Assembly (NCBI GenBank): GCA_028293265.1
Contig: JAQGPB010000583.1
Location: 1-5,134 of the forward strand
Origin: Pedosphaera sp.
GTDB lineage: Bacteria; Verrucomicrobiota; Verrucomicrobiae; Limisphaerales; Pedosphaeraceae
Length of the DNA stretch: 5,134 nucleotides
Direction of reading: 5' to 3'
Positions 1 to 5,134 of the stretch are shown here, piece after piece. The position numbers were made by a program, and so were the translations under genes. The notes under the pieces were generated by a model that ran no database searches, had not been told where the DNA came from, and saw only the letters and a program-made list of their open reading frames with translations. The first letter of the stretch is position 1, and each line of letters starts with the position of its first letter.

Positions 1-1
1 C

Positions 2-397
2 ACGGCGATTGCCTTGAAGGCCGGCACCATCGTTGGTTTTGTGCTTAAATTTCTGCCGGTGACCATGAGCGGGCTGGCGATCACCATTTTGTTGGGCCGT
101 TTTTGGAAGCGCGCAACCTGGCAGGGCGCGTTGGCGGCGCTCGTGACCACGCCGGTCGTCTCGCTCAGCAACACATTCCTGCTCCCGTCAACCAGCGCCT
201 GGAACAACGCCGTAATCCCCACCGTCGCTGGTATCCTCGCCCACGTCGTCATCAGCGCGATTACCCCGCCATCCCGTCACACTTTTGCGGAGATTGCCAC
301 CGCCATGACCCATGAACGCGAAGCCATCGAGGGCAAATCCCTTGTCGAAATTCCTGTCCCATCCAACCTTTCATCAACCAAGGCAAATTCCTTATGA
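2..397 (+). CDS. Sodium/solute symporter (SSS family), C-terminal fragment
   Basis: The gene is cut by the left window edge; the last 131 residues are present, read in the frame starting at base 2. An inner-membrane transporter importing a sugar or other organic solute with Na+ is the likely role. The fragment shows three hydrophobic segments at about residues 10-31, 42-61 and 70-87. Between the first two is a short basic loop, GRFWKRATWQGA (32-43), which resembles the 'fWKRan.qGAl' element near the C-terminus of SSS proteins. A hydrophilic tail of about 44 residues follows, probably cytoplasmic. The TTG at 14 is not a believable start, because the frame is open to the edge and the N-terminal membrane core is missing. 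The stop codon overlaps the aldolase start (ATGA), which points to one transcript. The Na+-binding residues and substrate-binding core lie outside the window, so the substrate cannot be read. Another multi-helix permease family remains possible. Confidence 0.75.
   Translation, partial: TAIALKAGTIVGFVLKFLPVTMSGLAITILLGRFWKRATWQGALAALVTTPVVSLSNTFLLPSTSAWNNAVIPTVAGILAHVVISAITPPSRHTFAEIATAMTHEREAIEGKSLVEIPVPSNLSSTKANSL
394..397 (+). other. ATGA stop/start overlap, likely translational coupling
   Basis: The TGA stop of the symporter (395-397) shares bases with the ATG of the aldolase gene (394-396). The only Shine-Dalgarno-like element is AAGG at 380-383, ten bases before the ATG and inside the symporter reading frame. 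This arrangement usually reflects re-initiation by ribosomes finishing the upstream gene. Confidence 0.8.
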
Positions 398-1257
398 AAC
401 TCGTCAATGCAAAATATCTCTGCGATGTGGCCGCCGAAAAAGGCTTCGGCATCCCCGCCCTCAACAACAACGGCGGCAGTTACGACATCGGACGTGCCAT
501 CATCGAAGCGGCGGAAGAACTGCAATCACCGCTCATCATCCAGTGCTACGAACCCAATCTCGAATACTGCGGCTATGATTACGCCGGCATGTTGATAAAA
601 TTTCTCGCCGCCAACACCACCATCCCCATGGCCATCGCGCTCGATCACGGAAAAACTCCGGAGTCGGTTTTCCGCGCGGTCAAGGCCGGTTTCACGCATG
701 TGATGATTGATTACGCGGATCAACCGCTGGAGAAAAATGTCCGCGGCACGCGCGAAATCATCAATATTGTCCGGCCATTGGGCATCAGCGTGGAGGCCGA
801 AATCGGACACATCATCAAAAGCTCCGACGCCTCCAATCAACGCGCGGCCACCGTGAGCGTTGCGGAAGCAAAAGAATTCACCGCCCAGGTGGACGTGGAT
901 TTGCTGGCGGTCGCGGTGGGCACCACGCACGGCATTTTCAAGGAACAGAAAGGCATTGATTTCAAGCTGATTTCCAAAATCAATTCCGCCGTGAAACCGC
1001 CGCTTGTCCTCCACGGCACCTGTGGCATTTCGATGGCGGACATTTCCAAAAGCGTGAAGGCCGGCATGACCAAGATCAATTTCGGCGAAGGCCTGCGCAT
1101 GAACTACATCCGTTACTACAACGAATTCAGCCAGACCCTCAACCACGAACATCACAACTGGCGAATCGCACGCGCCGCCAAGGACCGCCTTAAAAAGGAC
1201 ATCAAGGAAATCATCCGCGCGGTCGGTTCCGAAGGCAAAGCGTCCGCCATCAAATGA
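394..1257 (+). CDS. Class II (zinc) aldolase family protein, GatY/KbaY-like, with altered phosphate site
   Basis: A 287-residue cytoplasmic enzyme, close to the usual 284-286 residues of GatY/KbaY tagatose-bisphosphate aldolases, to which it aligns nearly end to end. Metal and catalytic residues are visible: LDHG with Asp84 and zinc ligand His85; MID with Asp106; VEAEIG with Glu134; GTTHG with His179; LVLHG with His207. Asn24 near the N-terminus and the C-terminal helix ending SEGKA also match. The family performs reversible aldol cleavage of ketose phosphates to dihydroxyacetone phosphate (DHAP) plus an aldehyde. Here the DHAP phosphate residues differ: GatY Ser211 corresponds to Cys210 (HGTCG), and Thr233 to Glu232 (KINFGEG). 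The loop Glu142 of GatY falls at Ser144, with Asp145 next to it. The fold and metal chemistry are secure; use of a normal bisphosphate substrate is doubtful. The start is fixed by the ATGA overlap. The neighbours suggest a role in catabolism of an imported sugar. No symbol is given because the substrate is unknown. Confidence 0.88.
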   Translation: MKLVNAKYLCDVAAEKGFGIPALNNNGGSYDIGRAIIEAAEELQSPLIIQCYEPNLEYCGYDYAGMLIKFLAANTTIPMAIALDHGKTPESVFRAVKAGFTHVMIDYADQPLEKNVRGTREIINIVRPLGISVEAEIGHIIKSSDASNQRAATVSVAEAKEFTAQVDVDLLAVAVGTTHGIFKEQKGIDFKLISKINSAVKPPLVLHGTCGISMADISKSVKAGMTKINFGEGLRMNYIRYYNEFSQTLNHEHHNWRIARAAKDRLKKDIKEIIRAVGSEGKASAIK

Positions 1258-1287
1258 CGCCGCCACGCTTCGGCGCGGTTAAATGAA
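1258..1287 (+). other. Short intercistronic spacer with weak hairpin potential
   Basis: This is the 30-base gap between the aldolase and the GH79 gene. CGCCG (1258-1262) can pair with CGGCG (1271-1275) around an 8-base loop. No U-run follows, so it is not a convincing terminator; it could be a processing or attenuation element, or chance. There is no clear Shine-Dalgarno before the ATG at 1288. An ATG at 1283 ends after one further codon (ATG AAA TGA) and is not a usable gene start. Confidence 0.25.
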
Positions 1288-2709
1288 ATGAAACTGCTCC
1301 CGGGATTGATTTGTGCCGCCGTTTTTTGGGCGGGCGCAGCTTTGGCACGGTCGCCTGTTGCCTTGGCAATTGATACACACGTTCCCGGTGCAGCCATTCC
1401 GACCGATTTCATCGGATTGAGTTTTGGCATGAAAGCTCTCCTGGCGGACAAGGCCGGAGGCCATTTTTTCAGCGCCACCAACACGCAGCTCATCACCCTT
1501 TTCCAGAACATTGGCGTCAGGCACCTTCGCGTAGGCGGCACCACGGTTGAATCGCCGCCCGCCACGCCAATTCCCGACGAAACGGACATAGACAACCTGT
1601 TTGCCTTTGCGCGGGCTGCTGGCGTGAAGAAAATCATCTACTCGCTGCGCCTGCTTGAAACCGATCCTGCATTGCAATATGCCCAAACCAACGCCGCCAT
1701 CGCCAAATATATTTGGAGCCATTATCAGCCCTGTCTCGAATCTTTCGCGCTCGGCAACGAACCCGATCTGAGGCGGGTTTATGATCAGGACTGGGGGATA
1801 ACCAATTTCGGGACTTATCTTATCAAATGGGGGAAATTCGCCGCGGCCATCACCAATGCCGTGCCGGAGGCAAAATTCGCCGGGCCGGATGGCGGGAGCG
1901 GAAATATTGATTGGACGACCCGTTTTGCCAGGGCGGAAAAAAATTCGGGCCTCGTCACAGTTGTTACCGAGCACTATTACGCAGGTGGGAAAGGCAGGGG
2001 AGTGGAGCCGGGCGAAGGAATCGAGACGATGTTGTCGCCGGCCTGGATCAACAATTACCAAAAACTTTACGACCAGATGGCCGCCGTCGTCATGGCAGAC
2101 GGTTTGCCGTTTCGATTCACCGAGGCGAACGATCATTACAGCGGCGGAATTCCGGATGCGAGCGACACTTTCGCGGGAGCGCTATGGGCGCTGGATTTCC
2201 TGCATTGGTGGGCCGCGCATGATACAAAGGGCGTTGATTTTCACAACACGCAGTGGGTCGTAAATGATGTCATCACCCGGGATGCGGCTGGCCAGGTAAC
2301 AATCAATCCGAAGGGTTACGGCCTCAAGGCTTTTGACCTGGGCGGCCACGGCAACGTTGCATCGGTTGCGATTTCCAACCCGGACGGTGTCAATCTGACC
2401 GCTTATGCCGTGCGTGATGGCGGAATTTTTTTTGTGACCATCATCAACAAGGACCACGGCACCAGTGCGCGCGCAGCGGAGGTGACTATCAAGCTGAACG
2501 GAGTCGCGAAAAGCGTAGCAGCGATTTTCTTCACCGCTTCGAACGGCGACGTTGCTTCAAAAACTGGCGTGACCCTCGGCGGCGCAACCATCACGAACGA
2601 CGCTCCATGGCTTGGAAAGTGGACGCCGCTGGCATTGGACAAAGCCGGGCAGTGCGTTGTAAAAGTGGCCGCAGCCTCCGCAGTGGTCGTGAAAATTTCC
2701 GCCGAATAA
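1288..2709 (+). CDS. Secreted GH79-type glycoside hydrolase (beta-glucuronidase-like)
   Basis: A 473-residue exported enzyme. Residues 1-20 form a Sec signal peptide (MKLL, a hydrophobic core, then AALA before Arg21), so it should act in the periplasm or outside. A (beta/alpha)8 barrel follows to about residue 350: FIGLSF (41-46), then HLRVGG (79-84) typical of the family's strand 2, ALGNEPD with probable acid/base Glu158, TEHYY (227-231), and FRFTEAND with probable nucleophile Glu279. The spacing of 121 residues between the two Glu is close to that of the Acidobacterium GH79 beta-glucuronidase (173 and 287, from memory). Residues from about 355 form an all-beta C-terminal domain, as in bacterial GH79 proteins. 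Characterised members release glucuronic acid or 4-O-methyl-glucuronic acid from arabinogalactan-type glycans, or act on heparan/hyaluronan. Two expected pocket residues appear changed (Gly47 and Asn326), so strict glucuronidase activity is uncertain. A related clan GH-A family is the main alternative. It lies between the aldolase and GH2 genes and is probably in their operon. Confidence 0.82.
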   Translation: MKLLPGLICAAVFWAGAALARSPVALAIDTHVPGAAIPTDFIGLSFGMKALLADKAGGHFFSATNTQLITLFQNIGVRHLRVGGTTVESPPATPIPDETDIDNLFAFARAAGVKKIIYSLRLLETDPALQYAQTNAAIAKYIWSHYQPCLESFALGNEPDLRRVYDQDWGITNFGTYLIKWGKFAAAITNAVPEAKFAGPDGGSGNIDWTTRFARAEKNSGLVTVVTEHYYAGGKGRGVEPGEGIETMLSPAWINNYQKLYDQMAAVVMADGLPFRFTEANDHYSGGIPDASDTFAGALWALDFLHWWAAHDTKGVDFHNTQWVVNDVITRDAAGQVTINPKGYGLKAFDLGGHGNVASVAISNPDGVNLTAYAVRDGGIFFVTIINKDHGTSARAAEVTIKLNGVAKSVAAIFFTASNGDVASKTGVTLGGATITNDAPWLGKWTPLALDKAGQCVVKVAAASAVVVKISAE

Positions 2710-2751
2710 AAGATAAAAATCTCGCAACTCGTTCAAACCACCAGACAAACC
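2710..2751 (+). other. Short A/C-rich spacer before the GH2 gene
   Basis: The 42 bases between the GH79 stop (TAA, 2707-2709) and the GH2 start begin with the A-rich run AAGATAAAAAT and become C/A-rich toward the ATG. There is no Shine-Dalgarno consensus and no hairpin terminator that I can see, so the transcript probably continues and initiation is SD-independent or coupled. The GH2 frame is the same as the GH79 frame, and the only in-frame stop between them is the GH79 TAA. Confidence 0.4.
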
Positions 2752-5134
2752 ATGAACACCAACCACAACAACCACCCCGATCCGGCGGCAATGTCACGCC
2801 GGGAATTCACCCGCACCTGCGCGCTCGGGACGCTCGCGCTCGCGTCCACCTCCATTTTGGGTTTCAGCCTCACGAAAGCCAAAGCCGCTCCCGCGACCGG
2901 CCCATCCCAAGTCCTGTTCCCGCTGGATCAAGACTGGTTGTTCGGTGGAAAATTCAACGCGAATGCTCCCGCGTCGCCCACGGATGACACCGCCTTTTCA
3001 AAAGTCACCTTGCCGCACTGTGTGACCAAACTTTCCTGGCAGAACTGGGACCCCGCCACATGGGAGAACGTCTGGATTTACCGCCGCCATTTTTCGCTGC
3101 CCAAGGAATCCGCCGGGCGTCGCACCTTCCTGAAGTTCGACGGCGTGATGGTTGGCGCCAAGCCGGTGATCAATGGCGTCAGCCTGCCCGAACATGTCGG
3201 CGGCTATCTGCCATTTAGTTACGAACTCACGCAATGGCTCAAGGAAGGCGACAATGTGCTCGATGTCGGGGTGGATTCCCGCTGGCAAAGCGTCCCGCCG
3301 GAAGGCTCGCCCAAGGGGCCGAAAGCCGTTGACTATTTGGAGCCGGGCGGCATTTTTCGCTCCGTCAGCCTGAGCAGCCTGCCCCCGGTTTTCATCAGCG
3401 ACGTCTTTGCCAAACCGGTCAATGTGCTCGAAACCGGCCGCAGCGTGGAAATTTCCTGCACCGTCAATGCCGCCACGATTCCCGCCAAACCGTTTCAAAT
3501 CAAAGTCGAATTGGTGGACGGTACCCGCGTGGTTTCCAGCGCGGAGATAACCGTCACGCTTTCCAATGACGGCGATACCGCTGTGGCGCTGACTTTGGCC
3601 AACCTTGGCAACATCGAACTTTGGGATGTGGAAAAGCCGCGCCTTTACGATATCGTGACCACGCTTTCGGGCGACGGCGCGGTCTTGCACGATCATCGCA
3701 CGCGCATCGGCTTCCGCGAGGCCAAGTTCACCGTGGACGGATTTTTCCTGAACGGCCGGCGGCTGCAGCTCTTTGGCCTGGACCGGCATGAATTGTACCC
3801 TTACGTCGGCGGCGCGATGCCCCCGCGCGTCATGCGCCGCGACGCCGAAATCCTCCGCCACGAATTCAACTGCAACATCGTTCGCTGTTCGCACTATCCC
3901 CAATCCGAGGCCTTCCTCGACTCCTGTGATGAACTTGGCCTGATGGTCTGGCAGGAACCGCCCGGCTGGGGCTATCTGGGCGACCAGGCCTGGAAGGAAC
4001 TGGTGGTGCGCGACGTGAAAGAAATGATCATCCGCGACCGCAACCATCCCGCCATCGTCATCTGGGGCGTGCGCGTCAACGAATCGCGCAACGACCAGAC
4101 GCTTTACCGGCGTACGACGGAACTTGCCAAAATGCTCGACGGCACACGTCCCACTTCCGGCTCGATGACCGGTGGGTCCAGAAAAAATTGGAAACAAGAG
4201 TGGCATCAGGACGTCTTTGCGTTCGACGATTATCATTCGGCTCCGGGCGGCCGCGTGGACATCGAGAAACCCACGCCCGGCGTGCCCTACATGCTTGCCG
4301 AAGCGGTGGGACAATTTTCGTACGCCGCCGGCAAGGGCTTCAACAACAAATACCGTCGCGCGGGCGATCTGGCCATCCAGGTGGATCAGGGCATCTTCCA
4401 CGCCGAAGCCCACGACAAAGCTGCGGCCAACCCGGCCAACTCGGGAGTCATCGCCTGGTGCGCCTTTGATTATGCCAGCCTGCTAAACTGTTACAACTTG
4501 GTGAAATGTCCGGGCATAGCCGACGGTTTCCGGATTCCAAAACTCGGCGGTTCGTTTTACCTGGCGCAAGTCAGCCCCAAGGTGCGCCCGGTCATCCTTA
4601 CTGATTTCTATTGGGACTTCGGTGCCAAGACCCCGCGCGGTCCGGGCAGGCACGCCGCCATATTTTCCAACTGCGACCGGCTGGAAATCTTTGTCGGCGG
4701 CAAATCCGTTTCGACCGTGCAACCAGATCGCGCGGGCTTTCCCAATCTGAAATACCCGCCCTTCTTTTGTGACCTTGACCTTGACGGCGCGGGCTTTCCC
4801 GAGCTGCGGATTGACGGCTACATCGGAGACAAGCTTGCCCTCTCGAAATCTTTTTCATCCGACGCGACGCAGGATCAGCTCTTCCTCGCGGCGGACGACG
4901 CTGAACTGATCGCCGATGGCGCCGATGCCACGCGGTTGGTGTTCAAAGTCACCGACAAGTTTGGTTCAGAACGGGCTTTCGCCGGCGGAAAAATCGCCTT
5001 TGAACTCACCGGGCCCGGAATCATCGTCGGCGACAATCCGTTTGACGTGGCCGAAAGTGGCGGTGTTGGCGCGGTATGGATTCGAACCGTCGCCAAAACC
5101 CCCGGTCGCATCGACGTATCGGCAACTCATTCTT
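2752..5134 (+). CDS. Tat-exported GH2 glycoside hydrolase (beta-galactosidase-like), 3' end missing
   Basis: An open frame of 794 codons without a stop, cut by the right edge. The N-terminus carries a twin-arginine signal, SRREFTR (15-21), a hydrophobic stretch to about residue 41, and an AKA-A cleavage site near residue 45, so the enzyme is exported folded. GH2 modules follow in order: a sugar-binding jelly roll (about 54-220; W108-I-Y-R, ING, GGYLPF, PGGIFR), an immunoglobulin-like domain (about 220-320), and the catalytic barrel with FGLDRHELYPY, NIVRCSHYP and CDELGLMVWQEP. The acid/base is probably Glu444 (WGVRVNES) and the nucleophile Glu517 (YMLAEAVG). WCAFDY (569-574) and FRIPK (593-597) close the barrel; beta-sandwich domains follow from about 620. 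The Asn-x-Lys carboxylate motif of GH2 beta-glucuronidases is absent where expected (Lys585-Cys586-Pro587), which favours a neutral sugar such as beta-galactose. The start at 2752 adds 13 Asn/His-rich residues; Met14 at 2791, just before the twin-arginine motif, is an equally possible start. Confidence 0.88.
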   Translation, partial: MNTNHNNHPDPAAMSRREFTRTCALGTLALASTSILGFSLTKAKAAPATGPSQVLFPLDQDWLFGGKFNANAPASPTDDTAFSKVTLPHCVTKLSWQNWDPATWENVWIYRRHFSLPKESAGRRTFLKFDGVMVGAKPVINGVSLPEHVGGYLPFSYELTQWLKEGDNVLDVGVDSRWQSVPPEGSPKGPKAVDYLEPGGIFRSVSLSSLPPVFISDVFAKPVNVLETGRSVEISCTVNAATIPAKPFQIKVELVDGTRVVSSAEITVTLSNDGDTAVALTLANLGNIELWDVEKPRLYDIVTTLSGDGAVLHDHRTRIGFREAKFTVDGFFLNGRRLQLFGLDRHELYPYVGGAMPPRVMRRDAEILRHEFNCNIVRCSHYPQSEAFLDSCDELGLMVWQEPPGWGYLGDQAWKELVVRDVKEMIIRDRNHPAIVIWGVRVNESRNDQTLYRRTTELAKMLDGTRPTSGSMTGGSRKNWKQEWHQDVFAFDDYHSAPGGRVDIEKPTPGVPYMLAEAVGQFSYAAGKGFNNKYRRAGDLAIQVDQGIFHAEAHDKAAANPANSGVIAWCAFDYASLLNCYNLVKCPGIADGFRIPKLGGSFYLAQVSPKVRPVILTDFYWDFGAKTPRGPGRHAAIFSNCDRLEIFVGGKSVSTVQPDRAGFPNLKYPPFFCDLDLDGAGFPELRIDGYIGDKLALSKSFSSDATQDQLFLAADDAELIADGADATRLVFKVTDKFGSERAFAGGKIAFELTGPGIIVGDNPFDVAESGGVGAVWIRTVAKTPGRIDVSATHS
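4730..4800 (+). repeat. Short direct repeat (14 bp) plus a (GACCTT)2 tandem inside the GH2 gene
   Basis: GCGCGGGCTTTCCC occurs at 4730-4743 and again at 4787-4800, in the same reading frame, giving DRAGFPN (659-665) and DGAGFPE (678-684). Between them, 4771-4785 reads GACCTTGACCTTGAC, coding DLDLD. The copies lie in a post-barrel beta-sandwich region. This is probably a minor local duplication or chance recurrence rather than a functional element. Confidence 0.5.

Noticed and set aside
526..1266. A 246-codon minus-strand frame
   Set aside because: It is antisense to the aldolase gene; the plus-strand protein matches the class II aldolase family from end to end.
1258..1275. Rho-independent terminator between aldolase and GH79
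   Set aside because: The stem has only 5 pairs and no T-run follows; the next gene starts 12 bases later.
1288..1347. Lipoprotein signal (Cys9 in LPGLIC) in the GH79 protein
   Set aside because: Cys9 comes before most of the hydrophobic core, so it cannot be a lipobox cysteine; a standard signal peptidase I site after Ala20 fits better.
1279..2136. A 285-codon minus-strand frame
   Set aside because: It is antisense to the GH79 gene, which has a signal peptide and catalytic motifs in the plus frame. No recognisable family is seen in the antisense product.
2607..2987. A 126-codon plus-strand frame spanning the GH79/GH2 junction
   Set aside because: It overlaps the end of GH79 and the Tat signal of GH2 in another frame; its product is Arg/His/Ser-rich and low in structure-like pattern.
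4342..4350. Asn-Asn-Lys (residues 531-533 of the GH2 protein) as the NxK motif of GH2 beta-glucuronidases
   Set aside because: It is only 14 residues after the nucleophile Glu517, whereas the NxK of E. coli GUS is about 62 residues after its nucleophile. At the equivalent place this protein has Lys-Cys-Pro (585-587).
2998..4413. A 471-codon open frame on the minus strand
   Set aside because: It lies wholly opposite the GH2 gene, whose plus-strand translation shows clear GH2 motifs throughout. The antisense protein is His/Ala/Gly/Val-rich with no recognisable domain, as expected from antisense reading of GC-biased codons.
4771..4803. DLDLDGAGFPE as an EF-hand or dockerin calcium loop
   Set aside because: The spacing of the last acidic residue and the central hydrophobic position do not fit an EF-hand loop, and the segment sits in an ordinary beta-sandwich context with no second copy of the loop.

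Overview
The window holds four plus-strand reading frames packed head to tail: the 3' end of a sodium/solute symporter (2-397), a complete class II aldolase-family gene (394-1257), a complete secreted GH79-type glycoside hydrolase (1288-2709), and the first ~794 codons of a Tat-exported GH2 glycoside hydrolase (2752 to the window edge). The junctions are a 4-base ATGA overlap, a 30-base gap and a 42-base gap, so they are probably co-transcribed. I see no RNA genes, mobile elements, CRISPR arrays, strong promoter or strong terminator. No gene-free stretch exceeds 42 bases.

The organism is probably a free-living, glycan-degrading bacterium. GC content looks to be in the mid-to-upper 50s by eye. 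Shine-Dalgarno sequences are weak or absent. The mix of an SSS symporter, a GatY-like aldolase, GH79 and a Tat-exported GH2 is most reminiscent of Verrucomicrobiota or another PVC phylum, with Acidobacteriota as an alternative. This placement is inference only.

As a working model, the GH79 enzyme (Sec signal peptide) and the GH2 enzyme (twin-arginine signal peptide) trim a uronic-acid- and/or galactose-containing glycan outside the cytoplasm. The symporter imports a released sugar with Na+, and the aldolase-family enzyme cleaves a downstream ketose intermediate. The least ordinary part is the aldolase. Its zinc ligands and catalytic Asp are intact, but the residues that hold the DHAP phosphate in GatY/KbaY-type enzymes are changed (Ser to Cys, Thr to Glu), and the catalytic-loop Glu is not at its expected place. 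The GH79 protein also seems to have lost side chains expected in its sugar-binding pocket. Together these suggest an unusual substrate, but the sequence alone does not say which.

The GH2 gene is open at the right edge and overlaps a 471-codon antisense frame (2998-4413). That antisense frame is a shadow, and the plus-strand frame is the real gene.
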